The notes under the pieces were generated by a model that searched no databases, was not told the origin of the DNA, and saw only the letters and a program-made list of their open reading frames with translations. DNA of 64,000 bases from NCBI RefSeq assembly GCF_036825535.1, contig NZ_CP098813.1, positions 1,302,001-1,366,000 on the forward strand. Direction: 5' to 3'. The first letter of the stretch is position 1, and each line of letters opens with the position of its first letter. Positions 18,101-26,274 of this stretch are shown here, one piece after another. The position numbers were made by a program, and so were the translations under genes. This DNA is from Parasalinivibrio latis. GTDB taxonomy: Bacteria > Pseudomonadota > Gammaproteobacteria > Enterobacterales > Vibrionaceae.

Positions 18101-18635
18101 TGTTTTCCAAATGCTGCAATGTAGATGCGTATTTCCAGATAAGAAATAAAATGACTGCATCAAGCAAAAGAACTTGAAAAACAACACTGATAATGTCGTT
18201 GATTAGCGTGGTATCAATGACGCTTGTCGAGACTTCGACGGAAATAGCGCCAACTTCGTAACTGATCCCCTGGTCGATATAGTTGAGAGTAAAATTTTTA
18301 ACGATTGTGTCTGTGCCAGTCCCAACTTTTTCTGACTGGTTAGTTGTATAAGAGAATTTACCGTCCTCTGCCGTAAGGAGGATGTTGACGATAAATTGAT
18401 TTCTGGCTTCGTTGTAGATGATGCTCTTGGCGTAATCGTAGTTGAACTCCCATAGAAGCGGGGGAAGAGACTCAACAAGGCGGTATTTTACTTCTGACAC
18501 CTCGTTATCCATCTGCTCGTAGAGTGTATTTTTGAGGTGTGTATGGTTGTAGGCACCGATCCCGGACAGAAGAAGCGTGCCAACGGCTAAAAGCGTCAGG
18601 GCAATCTTACTGTTAATGGCTTTCCACTTGTTCAC
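15171..18635 (-). CDS. Hybrid sensor histidine kinase (PAS-GAF-HisKA-HATPase-pseudoREC-REC-Hpt)
   Basis: 1154 residues from a GTG start. The domain order is: membrane helix (about 10-28), periplasmic sensor (29-150), second helix (about 152-170), PAS (about 185-290), a GAF-like domain (about 310-455), HisKA with MMSHEIRTP (His488), HATPase with NLVGNSIKF, DTGIGIP and GTGLGL, a degenerate receiver lacking the phospho-acceptor, a true receiver with LILMDCQMP (Asp891), an acidic linker, and an Hpt domain with LAHKMKG (His1098). It is a complete unorthodox phosphorelay protein of the BarA/ArcB kind without an obvious output regulator nearby. It starts two bases after the EAL/HDOD gene and is surely co-transcribed with it. 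Confidence 0.95.
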   Translation of the reverse strand: MNKWKAINSKIALTLLAVGTLLLSGIGAYNHTHLKNTLYEQMDNEVSEVKYRLVESLPPLLWEFNYDYAKSIIYNEARNQFIVNILLTAEDGKFSYTTNQSEKVGTGTDTIVKNFTLNYIDQGISYEVGAISVEVSTSVIDTTLINDIISVVFQVLLLDAVILFLIWKYASTLQHLENNLHYLDKLINSYSDSVIVVDHKQNIKTVNKAALETFNLTNIPAEKIMLADIVSKVVPSQRSYFTHALFGMPFKKGPYEINVQSGKHMLTVKSEELAFANQTLQIAMIRDVTNHHYDQIRIAKDRELFLTIKAIQDKFLVGGQLSRGFEEVLEMLTRISECEFGMIAEIENSADNSIQVIASTENFSFASMGQNNLSTILESVNLTHRSICMAGISNLITNNKETKVHIIVMPLVISSQLVGIVALGDKYSQIDRGLETWLQPVLSSLSSMLYFAQQKALNQQISDEMVRAKDQAERANEAKTNFLAMMSHEIRTPMNGIIGMATLLSETNLNNRQRYFIDTLVNSSRSLLNIINDVLDITKIEAGKMTLSVKPTSLTDVVFDAMHMFTARIAGQPIRLHCELSPGMPEIVDLDPVRFRQILINLVGNSIKFTNDGYILTRLAKEEQNDLSWLVLTVEDTGIGIPEDRLGIIFDNFTQVDNSDSRSYQGTGLGLPLCRKLARLMGGEISVQSEMELGTKFTVRIPLMSTAINPQYVFSNFVIESPWKELPALIISNDAVQERILSVYLHALDIENQHFSKSNRSHKNALSSSQVFVDEACLDEYGNILEQAKRVIVISPYGDLDIEYPCVTSPIRPDELVARINNITSADEKGGTLQESLQFDIDVLVAEDHKVNQDLICLILDQLGCRTQLANNGSEAVELHGKSRFDLILMDCQMPILDGFAATEAIRNFDKSTPIIAVTANALSGDAEKCRKAGMNAHLAKPFNREQLGEAIAQFIQPVNRKVSQETDYSNLIMDEDNILSDFTGEALSGDGLIKKQDYPSGETQPPMDEIPDNIINVDEWNDPPRAEEDDDFLQPDNHQDIYAPMYDIEKLKNDIGDDEEIISALLAKFRDAQIRDLDSMLKAKESDDITSLKKLAHKMKGAASMIGASELADICLSLEKSPEEEMSALDPLIDTLSSKADLLNSQINAFVSR

Positions 18636-18637
18636 TG

Positions 18638-19837
18638 CTACACCCTCAGTGCCTTGGTCAGCTCACCCGCAGCCTCACGGGCGTCCTGATGACATATAAG
18701 CAGGTTTTTTTCCTGAATCTTTAACCGGGAACAACGTGCCGACACATCATCAAAATTTGCCTGTTCCAGACTTTGGCAAAGAGACAGCAATTCCCCATAA
18801 ACGCCTTTTCTGTCAATTAACGCACTGCGTACCTCCTGACTGAGGTTCAGTTCGTTTATCGCTTTGCTCATTTGCGTGGAAAGCAAGACATCCAATAAAG
18901 AAAAAGCACCAACAATGTATGCCTCACTGGCGTTGTATGAGCGATGAACAAAAGGGAGGGTAGAAAGAAAAATTGCCCGCTGAATGGAGAGTGTCTGGAT
19001 GTGAAGTGCTGACTCATGATTCAGGTTTGTCATCGCAAGCAAAGAAACCAGACGCCTTAAAGCATCAAGCCCCATATATACAACGGCTTGCTTGATGTCT
19101 GAAATGGGTTTTGATTTAGTTTTGGCAAGAATATTTGCACCGTTAATCACTTTGTAGAGGATGTTTACATCCTTACCAACGGCACCTGAAATATCCTCGA
19201 TAGAACTTTCAGGAGATTGTGTAAGCAGGCATAAGTTGAGTAATGCCAGTGTTGAAGGTGCCAGGTCGGCGGTCTCTGCCAACTGTGGTTTTTCAATAAA
19301 CTGGCCTTGAAATAGTGTGAATCCAAATTGTTGGGCAAGAAACCAACTTTCATGATCGTTGATTTGACTGGCAAGAAAGCGTTTGTCCTGGTTTTCCGAA
19401 ATAAACTGCACCCAATCAAGAGGACTGGAAATACTGATATCAACAACAACGATATCTATGAGAGGTAACGCGTCTCGCCATTGTTTTTTTAACATTTCCC
19501 CGGAAACAGCGATGGTTGCGCCACTTTTTTTAACGTTATCAAGGTTGGTTAGGGTTAAGGCATCCGGTTGGCAATCACTTCCAATCATCACAACTAAATG
19601 TTGGTTAGGAATAGAAAGCGGGATCTCTTTTTCCAGTGACTGGACATCGAATGTGACAAGGTACATTGCCTGTTCCCAGTCGCGGCTGGGGCCGAGAAAT
19701 GTTGCGCTGAGTATTCGGGCAGCAGCTGTATCCTGATCGATGGTTTCTGAAATGCTGTCGTGTGAGAAAAGGGAATAACCCCACACTGCATTCCCTACAT
19801 CAAAAATCGGCTGGTGGAGAACAAATGAATCACTCAC
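18638..19837 (-). CDS. EAL-like/HDOD regulatory protein (YuxH type)
   Basis: 399 residues from a GTG start. The N-terminal approximately 190 residues resemble the EAL fold (HQPIFDVGNAVWGYSLF at the start, FTLFQGQFIEKP near the end), but the EAL catalytic acids are missing. Cyclic di-GMP hydrolysis is therefore not expected. Residues about 200-390 form an HDOD domain, a signalling module related to HD phosphohydrolases but without the metal-binding His-Asp pair. Proteins of this type act as adaptors in motility and stress control. It directly precedes the hybrid kinase (two-base gap), suggesting a shared signalling pathway. Confidence 0.88.
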   Translation of the reverse strand: MSDSFVLHQPIFDVGNAVWGYSLFSHDSISETIDQDTAAARILSATFLGPSRDWEQAMYLVTFDVQSLEKEIPLSIPNQHLVVMIGSDCQPDALTLTNLDNVKKSGATIAVSGEMLKKQWRDALPLIDIVVVDISISSPLDWVQFISENQDKRFLASQINDHESWFLAQQFGFTLFQGQFIEKPQLAETADLAPSTLALLNLCLLTQSPESSIEDISGAVGKDVNILYKVINGANILAKTKSKPISDIKQAVVYMGLDALRRLVSLLAMTNLNHESALHIQTLSIQRAIFLSTLPFVHRSYNASEAYIVGAFSLLDVLLSTQMSKAINELNLSQEVRSALIDRKGVYGELLSLCQSLEQANFDDVSARCSRLKIQEKNLLICHQDAREAAGELTKALRV

Positions 19838-19922
19838 GCTTGCTTCTCTTTTAAAACATGTATCTAAAAACTAGAACATCTTTGAGAAAGTTACAGGAAT
19901 TCAATAACAAGTCGTGCGTGCT

Positions 19923-19961
19923 GTCCCAGAATTTTTAATGGTATTTCAAAAACTCTGGGAC
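19923..19961. repeat. Inverted repeat GTCCCAGA-N23-TCTGGGAC
   Basis: Eight-base perfect arms, extended by A5/T5 tracts toward the loop, lie between the yceI-like gene and the EAL/HDOD gene. It may be a weak terminator for the former or an operator for the latter. There is no T run after the stem on either strand. Confidence 0.45.
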
Positions 19962-19998
19962 AAATGCAGGAGCTGAATGAAAAGACGGGAAGGAAGAA

Positions 19999-20598
19999 TT
20001 AGTCCGCTTTTTCGAGTATCAGCTGGAAGGTGACGGGGACAACACCAGCAATGCTTGGTAATCCGGCAACTTCCCGGAGCTTTTCAATACCTTTACTTAA
20101 TTTGAATTCGTTGGCGTTAACCAATATGGGTCTGGTGGATACGACCTGGATTTTGCCTTTGTTCAGGCCAGTTACAAGGATGTGAACTGGAAGTCCCTGC
20201 TTCTCTCCATGAAGTGTTAAGACACCTTCCAGGGATGCAGATTTTACCTGACCGGCCAACAGGTGCTGGACGTCAACACTGGCAATGTTGGCCGAGACAG
20301 TTGCGGTGGGATATGCGTTAGTGTCAAACAGCATTGTTTGCATCCGTTCATTGCGGATAGGGATATTGGTCTCCACGCTGGCGAGGTTAATAGTAAGCGA
20401 AAAGTCTTTGTTATTACTTATTTTTCCTTTGAAATCGTTAAAGTGGCTTATTTCACCTACGTTGTCTTTTTTGATGGTGACAAATTGAATGCCGGATGCA
20501 CCAGAGAGAACTTTCCAGTCAGCCAACACCCAAGAAGGGAACAGTATTGCAACTGTTGCCAGAAGAAATGCGCCTTTTAACACCCTCATTTTTATCAT
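19999..20598 (-). CDS. YceI-family periplasmic lipocalin-like protein
   Basis: 199 residues from the ATG at 20598. An open frame extends to 20745, but only the internal start gives a Sec signal peptide (MIKMRVLK, hydrophobic core, cleavage near VLA-DW). The mature part matches the YceI fold: SGASGIQFVTIKK, GEISHFNDFKGKI, SVETNIPIRNERM, LFDTNAYPTATV, and a C-terminal strand pair. Family members bind isoprenoid or other amphiphilic ligands in the periplasm. It is divergent from an MFS gene and monocistronic. Confidence 0.9.
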   Translation of the reverse strand: MIKMRVLKGAFLLATVAILFPSWVLADWKVLSGASGIQFVTIKKDNVGEISHFNDFKGKISNNKDFSLTINLASVETNIPIRNERMQTMLFDTNAYPTATVSANIASVDVQHLLAGQVKSASLEGVLTLHGEKQGLPVHILVTGLNKGKIQVVSTRPILVNANEFKLSKGIEKLREVAGLPSIAGVVPVTFQLILEKAD

Positions 20599-20818
20599 GG
20601 TTTTATCTCTCTTTACTGACGTATTCCACCAGTAAAGCGTTAATACGCCTTTGCCGGACGGCTCAAATGTAAGATTGCAGAGCGGAGAATTCGTCTCACC
20701 ATAAATCATATAATTTCTGTTGTTGATGTTTATTGGATTGGACATACTGAGAGTTAATGAATTGTGAGCATTGGATAGCTCAATACCCGTTTATGGGTGT
20801 ATCAGTAAAGGAAAATGA

Positions 20819-21991
20819 ATGAACAGGAATGTTTGGTTACTTGCGCTTTGCCAGGCGCTTCTGATGACAGGGAATATCGTTCTTATTTCAGTTAACGGCC
20901 TGATAGGGCAGGCGTTATCCCCATCACCTGAATGGGTGACACTTCCGGTAGCCACTCAGTTTGTCGGATTGATGCTGGCTACGCTTCCTGCCTCTTTTAT
21001 CATGGCAAAAATTGGCAGAAGACGAGGCTTTGTACTGGGTAACCTCATTGGTATTTGCGGTGCAGGTTTGTGCTTTTTTGCTCTTTCATTGGCGCACTTT
21101 TGGTTGTTTACCTTCGGAACCCTTTTACTGGGTGTGGGCATTGGGTTTGGTACACTTTACCGTTTTGCGGCCGTTGAAGTGGCAGATGAAAAAGCACGCA
21201 GCCGAGCAATCTCTATCTCAATGGCTGGTGGTGTATTGGCTGCTGTACTTGGCCCTAATCTTGCCATTCAAAGCCAGAATTGGCTTCCCGGTGTTGAATT
21301 CCAGGGGGCTTTCCTTGGTGTGATGGGGCTCTATATTGTTTCCCTGGGTGTTTTAAGGGTCATTGAGTTACCTCCGGCCGCCAGCCAGAAAGATGTTGAG
21401 CCGATGAATCCGGCAAGTGTTATTGCACAGCGCCCCGGCTATCTGCTCGCGGTTTTGGCAGGCACTGTTGCATATATGGTGATGAACCTGCTCATGACAG
21501 TAACACCCATGGCAATGATGCGGTGCGGCTTTGATTTTACCCAGGCTGCAGTAGTGATTGAATGGCATGTGTTAGGTATGTTTGTTCCCGCGTTTTTTAC
21601 CGGGCACCTGATAGACAAAATCGGGGCCCGCAACACCATTCTTCTTGGTGGGACGATTCTGGTTGCGTGCATTTTGGTCAATTTCAACGGTATTACCATT
21701 TGGCATTTCCGGGTTGCGTTACTGCTGTTGGGCGTTGGTTGGAACTTTATGTTTATTGCTGCAACCCAGCTACTGACCCGAACATATGAAATGAAAGACA
21801 AAGCCAAAGCTCAGGCGATGAACGAGTTCGTTGTATTTGGCAGTGTAACGGTGACATCGCTCATGTCTGGCTGGTTGGAAGTCACAATTGGCTGGCAGAT
21901 GCTTAATCTGGTGATGTTGCCGATAGTTGCCCTAACAATGGTCGTATTTTTTGCAAGTAGCCGCACGCTGAAACAGGTTACAGCCTCGTGA
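20819..21991 (+). CDS. MFS transporter
   Basis: 390 residues with about twelve membrane helices. The loop after helix 2 carries AKIGRRRGFVLGN, the typical MFS motif A, and the second half repeats it as GHLIDKIGARNTILLG. There is no periplasmic insert. AAGGA lies seven bases before the ATG. The substrate cannot be assigned. A probable terminator follows, and a TSUP permease gene lies next on the same strand. Confidence 0.9.
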   Translation: MNRNVWLLALCQALLMTGNIVLISVNGLIGQALSPSPEWVTLPVATQFVGLMLATLPASFIMAKIGRRRGFVLGNLIGICGAGLCFFALSLAHFWLFTFGTLLLGVGIGFGTLYRFAAVEVADEKARSRAISISMAGGVLAAVLGPNLAIQSQNWLPGVEFQGAFLGVMGLYIVSLGVLRVIELPPAASQKDVEPMNPASVIAQRPGYLLAVLAGTVAYMVMNLLMTVTPMAMMRCGFDFTQAAVVIEWHVLGMFVPAFFTGHLIDKIGARNTILLGGTILVACILVNFNGITIWHFRVALLLLGVGWNFMFIAATQLLTRTYEMKDKAKAQAMNEFVVFGSVTVTSLMSGWLEVTIGWQMLNLVMLPIVALTMVVFFASSRTLKQVTAS

Positions 21992-22039
21992 TTAATTGCC
22001 ACCGGGTTTAATCTATAAACCTATCAAATAGCCATTCCT

Positions 22040-22068
22040 GCCGGGGAAGTAACATGATACTCTCCGGC
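22040..22068 (+). terminator. Possible terminator of the MFS gene
   Basis: GCCGGGGA pairs with TCTCCGGC (one mismatch) across a 13-base loop, followed by T-rich sequence, 49 bp after the stop codon. Confidence 0.45.
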
Positions 22069-22097
22069 TTTCTCTTTGTTTTATCGGCGTTTTCTAA

Positions 22098-22880
22098 ATG
22101 GAATTTTCAATTGAAGTGATGGCGCTGCTGTTTGCAGTGGCAGGCTTTGCCGGTTTTATCGATGCTGTTGCCGGAGGCGGCGGGCTGATAACGATTCCTG
22201 CGTTGTTGGCGACAGGAATGCCGCCAACCCAGACGTTGGCAACAAACAAACTTCAAGGCTCTTTCGGCAGTTTTTCCTCTTCCCTCTATTTCGTCCGAAA
22301 TGGCCTCGTCAGCCTCAAAGATATGCGCTTCGCTATCTTATGTACCTTTATTGGCGCGGCACTGGGCGCCGAGATGGTGCAGTTGATAGATGCCGGCATT
22401 CTGACAAGCCTGATTCCTGGGCTGCTTATTGGTATTTCCCTCTATTTCCTGTTGGTTCCCAATGCCGGGAAAGGGGGCGGTACACCTAAAATGTCAGAAA
22501 ACCTGTTTGCCTTGAGTGTGGGGACGGGTATCGGTTTTTATGATGGTTTCTTCGGCCCGGGTACCGGCTCACTGTTTACCATCTGTTTTGTCACCATTGC
22601 CCAGTTGGGGCTGGTGGAAGCGACAGCAAAAACCAAGGTACTCAACTTCACGTCCAACTTCGCTTCACTGCTATTCTTCATTTTTGCCGGGTTACCGGTT
22701 TGGGAGATTGGCCTGGTGATGGCAGCCGGTGGCTTCCTGGGAGGCCGTATGGGGGCGAAAGTGGTAGTGACAAAAGGCCGGGGGCTTATTCGTCCAATGG
22801 TTGTTACCATGTCTATGGTTATGGCGGTCAAGCTGCTGATTGATCAGAACCCCCACTGGCTTGATTACCTTCCTTGGTAA
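22098..22880 (+). CDS. TSUP (TauE/SafE) family permease
   Basis: 260 residues, about eight membrane helices in two halves. Diagnostic segments are GFIDAVAGGGGLITIPALLATG, ATNKLQGSFGS and GFYDGFFGPGTGS. The family exports or imports sulfur-containing or small organic anions (sulfite, sulfoacetate, taurine-derived); the specific substrate is unknown. The start codon has no clear ribosome site. A strong bidirectional terminator separates it from the convergent ABC importer operon. Confidence 0.92.
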   Translation: MEFSIEVMALLFAVAGFAGFIDAVAGGGGLITIPALLATGMPPTQTLATNKLQGSFGSFSSSLYFVRNGLVSLKDMRFAILCTFIGAALGAEMVQLIDAGILTSLIPGLLIGISLYFLLVPNAGKGGGTPKMSENLFALSVGTGIGFYDGFFGPGTGSLFTICFVTIAQLGLVEATAKTKVLNFTSNFASLLFFIFAGLPVWEIGLVMAAGGFLGGRMGAKVVVTKGRGLIRPMVVTMSMVMAVKLLIDQNPHWLDYLPW

Positions 22881-22894
22881 TTCCATTCTCAAAG

Positions 22895-22926
22895 AAAAAA
22901 GCGAATCCAGCCGGATTCGCTTTTTT
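22895..22926. terminator. Bidirectional terminator
   Basis: AAAAAAGCGAATCC pairs perfectly with GGATTCGCTTTTTT around a four-base loop. It serves both the TSUP gene (plus) and the ABC importer operon (minus). Confidence 0.92.
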
Positions 22927-22928
22927 GT

Positions 22929-23780
22929 TCATGATGGCGTAATGCCCCTCAACCGTTCGGTCCGTCTTCTCAACAACTCCAATGTTGTCAGCAGTGATAT
23001 GGACACCAAAACCAGCAATGTCGCAGCGGCGAGTATTGTCGGGCTGATTTCTTCCCGTATGCCTGACCACATCTGTATCGGCATGGTCGTTTGCTGAGGC
23101 CCGGCGATAAACAGCACCACAACCACTTCATCAAAAGAGGTGATAAAGGCAAACAGTGCCCCGGAAATTACGCCGGGTGTGACAAGTGGAAGGGTAACTT
23201 TAAAGAATGTATATACCGGCCCGGCTCCAAGGCTGGATGCTGCCCGGGTCAGGGAGTGGTCAAAGCCACTGAGTGTCGCTGTAACGGTTATCACCACAAA
23301 CGGAATACCCAGCGCCGTATGTGCCAGGATCACCCCGAGATAAGTTTGGGTAAGTTGAAAACGTGAGAAAAAGAAAAACATCGCGGCGGCTGAGATGATA
23401 AGAGGGACGATCATCGGGGAGATCATAATTGCCATGATGATGTCTTTGTACGGCATATACCGGCTTGAAAGTCCCAGTGCTGCAATGGTGCCGAGGGTTG
23501 TTGCCAACACGGTACTGGCTATGGCGACGATAATGCTGTTCTTAATGGATGCCTGCCAGGCGTCTGAGGTAAAGAAGTCCTCATACCAACGCAGTGAATA
23601 TCCGGCCGGATCGAAACTCAGCATTTCTGGTGTAAAGGTGAAGTAAGGCTCTGCATTAAAACTGAGCGGAATGATCACCAGCAACGGCCCTACAAGAAAG
23701 ATACAAATGCAGGTACAGATAATCCTGAACACATAGTGCCATATACGTTCTGAGGTGGTGGCACTTTCGGGTAAAGCCAT
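22929..23780 (-). CDS. ABC importer permease, PotC-like
   Basis: 283 residues, about six membrane helices, with the BPD-transporter EAA loop at roughly residues 180-200 (SLGAGPVYTFFKVTLPLVTPG). It resembles PotC/PotI of spermidine/putrescine importers. It is the last gene of a four-gene operon (ATPase, binding protein, permease 1, permease 2), lying 20 bp after the first permease. It forms the inner-membrane channel with that protein. Its stop lies next to the bidirectional terminator. Confidence 0.9.
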   Translation of the reverse strand: MALPESATTSERIWHYVFRIICTCICIFLVGPLLVIIPLSFNAEPYFTFTPEMLSFDPAGYSLRWYEDFFTSDAWQASIKNSIIVAIASTVLATTLGTIAALGLSSRYMPYKDIIMAIMISPMIVPLIISAAAMFFFFSRFQLTQTYLGVILAHTALGIPFVVITVTATLSGFDHSLTRAASSLGAGPVYTFFKVTLPLVTPGVISGALFAFITSFDEVVVVLFIAGPQQTTMPIQMWSGIREEISPTILAAATLLVLVSISLLTTLELLRRRTERLRGITPS

Positions 23781-23800
23781 TTTTTATTCCTCCTTTGCCA

Positions 23801-25069
23801 TTAGCCCAGTTTCACGTTATCGACACCGATAAGGCGGTTGTATACCCAATAGAACACGACCACGACAATCAGAAGAATCGAAGCAATGGCAGCCGCCAGC
23901 CCCCAGTTGAGGGAGGTCTGCATGTGGTAAGCAATAAAGTTGGTGATGAAGGTACCCGTCTGTCCCCCGACCAGTGCCGGAGTAATGTAGTAGCCGATAG
24001 ACAGGATAAAAACCAGAATTGAACCTGCTCCGATACCGGGCAACGTCAGTGGGAAATATACCCTGCGAAACGCGGTAAACGGTGTTGCTCCCATAGACCT
24101 TGCCGCCCGGACATAACTGGGAGATATGGTTTTCATCACCGAATAGAGTGGAAGTATCATAAAGGGCAGCAGTATGTGGGTCATGGCAACCAGGGTACCA
24201 GTCTGGTTGTAAATCATCTGGGCCCGGTTATCGTCCTGTAAAAGCCCGATACCTACCATAATGTCATTGAGAACACCTTGCTGCTGTAATATCGCAATCC
24301 ATGTCGCAGTACGTACCAGTAAGGAAGTCCAGAACGGCAGCAAAACCAGAATCATCAGCATATTGGCGGTGCGCATAGGCAGGTTTGCCAGTAAATAAGC
24401 GACCGGATAGCCCAGAAGCAGGCAGAGGAACGTGATTGCAACGCTCATATAAAGCGTACGCCAGAACAGTGATTTATAGATTTGCAGGTGTTCTGGCTGG
24501 TCCACGATGTTACCGTCATCATCGAATTTCATGTCAACGGCGTTGAGGTAATAGGAAAACGTGTAGTTGCCGGATTCGCGCTGGATAAGCTTCCAGATAC
24601 TGATATCCGCCCAGCGTTTGTCAATTTTGATTACCGTATCCCGGAAGGGGCCATCACCTTTTAAGCGTTTGGCTTTGCGGGCTGATTTCATTATCAGTGA
24701 GCGCATCCCTGATTTTTCATAGTTCAGGCGGGATGCCACTTTGCCGATGGTGCGGGCTTCTGCGCCTGTCCGCAAGTCTGATACCAAAGCGGCGAAAACG
24801 TCTTCGTCCGGGAGACCATTGCCCTCCCATCTCTCAAGGGCTTTTGTTGTTAAAGGTAACTGCTCAGGTACCACCTGGTTTTCTACGCTTCGCTCCAACA
24901 TGTCGAAGATGGGGAAAACAAAGGCAATGAGCAGAAACACCAAAAGAGGGGCAACCAGAAGGAATGCACGGATTTTCTGTCGCCGGATTGAACGTTGTTG
25001 ACTGATTTTCAACGGGACGCCATCGGCGGTTGTTAAAACCGGTGTCTCGTTATTGTTGACTAGCGGCAC
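23801..25069 (-). CDS. ABC importer permease, PotB-like with large periplasmic insert
   Basis: 422 residues from a GTG start. After the first membrane helix (about residues 35-55) comes a hydrophilic segment of about 150 residues (roughly 60-210) rich in charged residues, before the five remaining helices and the EAA loop (SMGATPFTAFRRVYFPLTLPG). Ordinary PotB proteins are about 280-300 residues, so the extra length is this insert, which should face the periplasm and may contact the binding protein. The partner permease and the ATPase are of normal size. Confidence 0.88.
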   Translation of the reverse strand: MPLVNNNETPVLTTADGVPLKISQQRSIRRQKIRAFLLVAPLLVFLLIAFVFPIFDMLERSVENQVVPEQLPLTTKALERWEGNGLPDEDVFAALVSDLRTGAEARTIGKVASRLNYEKSGMRSLIMKSARKAKRLKGDGPFRDTVIKIDKRWADISIWKLIQRESGNYTFSYYLNAVDMKFDDDGNIVDQPEHLQIYKSLFWRTLYMSVAITFLCLLLGYPVAYLLANLPMRTANMLMILVLLPFWTSLLVRTATWIAILQQQGVLNDIMVGIGLLQDDNRAQMIYNQTGTLVAMTHILLPFMILPLYSVMKTISPSYVRAARSMGATPFTAFRRVYFPLTLPGIGAGSILVFILSIGYYITPALVGGQTGTFITNFIAYHMQTSLNWGLAAAIASILLIVVVVFYWVYNRLIGVDNVKLG

Positions 25070-25141
25070 AGAAAACTCCCTGACATCTGCATTCCTTGAA
25101 TTATCGGTGCAGGCGCTGTACGCCAGCGCCTGCTTTAGGGG

Positions 25142-26227
25142 TTATTGAGCCAGCCAAGCGTTGAAACGCTGGGCCAATTCATCGCCATTGTCCGCCCAGA
25201 ACTCATCGTCTTTCGGCACTGCCGTAGCGAAATTAGGTGCGTAAGTCGGCATATGTGGCTTCATATCAATGCCGGTTTCGGCATGTGTAGAAACCATTGG
25301 GGCTGAGGAGTTACGGGTTGGACCGTAAGAGATGTATTTCGCCTGGTCAGCGAGACGCTGGGAGTCTGTGGCAAACTTCAGGTAATCCTTAACTTTGCCC
25401 AGTTTGCCTTTAGGGACCACCCAACCGTCCAGTTCAAACACCTGACCGTCCCAGATGATGTCGAATGGCTGGTTCTCGTTCACGGCAGCGTTAAAGATAC
25501 GGCCGTTATATGCAGAGGCGAAGGCCACTTCCTTGTCAGCAAGAAGTTGTGGTGGCTGTGCGCCTTCTTCCCACCAGATCACCTGATCTTTGATCGTATC
25601 CAGTTTGGCAAATGCCCGCTTCACACCTTCCTCGGTGGCGAGGACGTCATAGACATCGCCTGCTGGTACGCCGTCAGCAATCAGCGCCCACTCCAGGTTA
25701 TTGATTGGTTTTTTCTGCAAGGCCCGCTTACCAGGGAAATTCTTCAGGTCAAAGACGTCTTTGATCGCGCTTGGAGCCTTGCCATCAAACATATCTTTGT
25801 TAAATGCGACAATGTTGGAATAAACGATGGAAGCAACGAAGCATTCGGTCAGCGCTCCGGGGACAAAGTCTCCAGTTGCCGGTGTGCCATCCGGAGCCTT
25901 GGCAAGGAGCGTATTGTGATCAAGTGGCTCAATCAGTCCTTCATCGCAGGCAACGATAGCGTCTGAAGGCAGCATATCGACCAGATCCCAGGTGATGTTG
26001 CCGGATTCAACCTGGGCGCGAAGGCCGGAAAGGGCATTGGAAGATTTATCAATGTTGACAATCTTGGTACCGGTCTTGGCGGTCCACGGTTCGTGATAGG
26101 CTTTTTGCTGGCTGGCTGTGTATGCGCCGCCCCAGGAGACCACATTGAGTGTGTCCTCTGCGTTTGCTGTCGCGGCACCCATGCCAAGGCCGACTGTTAC
26201 CATGACGCTTAACGCGAGTTTTTTCAT
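25142..26227 (-). CDS. Periplasmic binding protein of the polyamine-type ABC importer
   Basis: 361 residues from the ATG at 26227, which has GGAG upstream. An in-frame ATG at 26257 would add ten non-signal residues. The Sec signal peptide ends near ANA-ED. The mature protein starts LNVVSWGGAYTASQQKAY, typical of PotD/PotF-like family-1 binding proteins, with WDLVDMLPSD, GWVVPKG and YGPTRNSSAP as family landmarks. The ligand could be a polyamine, but related proteins bind amino acids or opines. The neighbouring LysR, racemase and IadA genes leave room for an aspartate-derived compound. Confidence 0.88.
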   Translation of the reverse strand: MKKLALSVMVTVGLGMGAATANAEDTLNVVSWGGAYTASQQKAYHEPWTAKTGTKIVNIDKSSNALSGLRAQVESGNITWDLVDMLPSDAIVACDEGLIEPLDHNTLLAKAPDGTPATGDFVPGALTECFVASIVYSNIVAFNKDMFDGKAPSAIKDVFDLKNFPGKRALQKKPINNLEWALIADGVPAGDVYDVLATEEGVKRAFAKLDTIKDQVIWWEEGAQPPQLLADKEVAFASAYNGRIFNAAVNENQPFDIIWDGQVFELDGWVVPKGKLGKVKDYLKFATDSQRLADQAKYISYGPTRNSSAPMVSTHAETGIDMKPHMPTYAPNFATAVPKDDEFWADNGDELAQRFNAWLAQ

Positions 26228-26274
26228 AACCTTCTCCATTTCAAATGAAAAGCACATCCAATCGTGCTGAGGGT

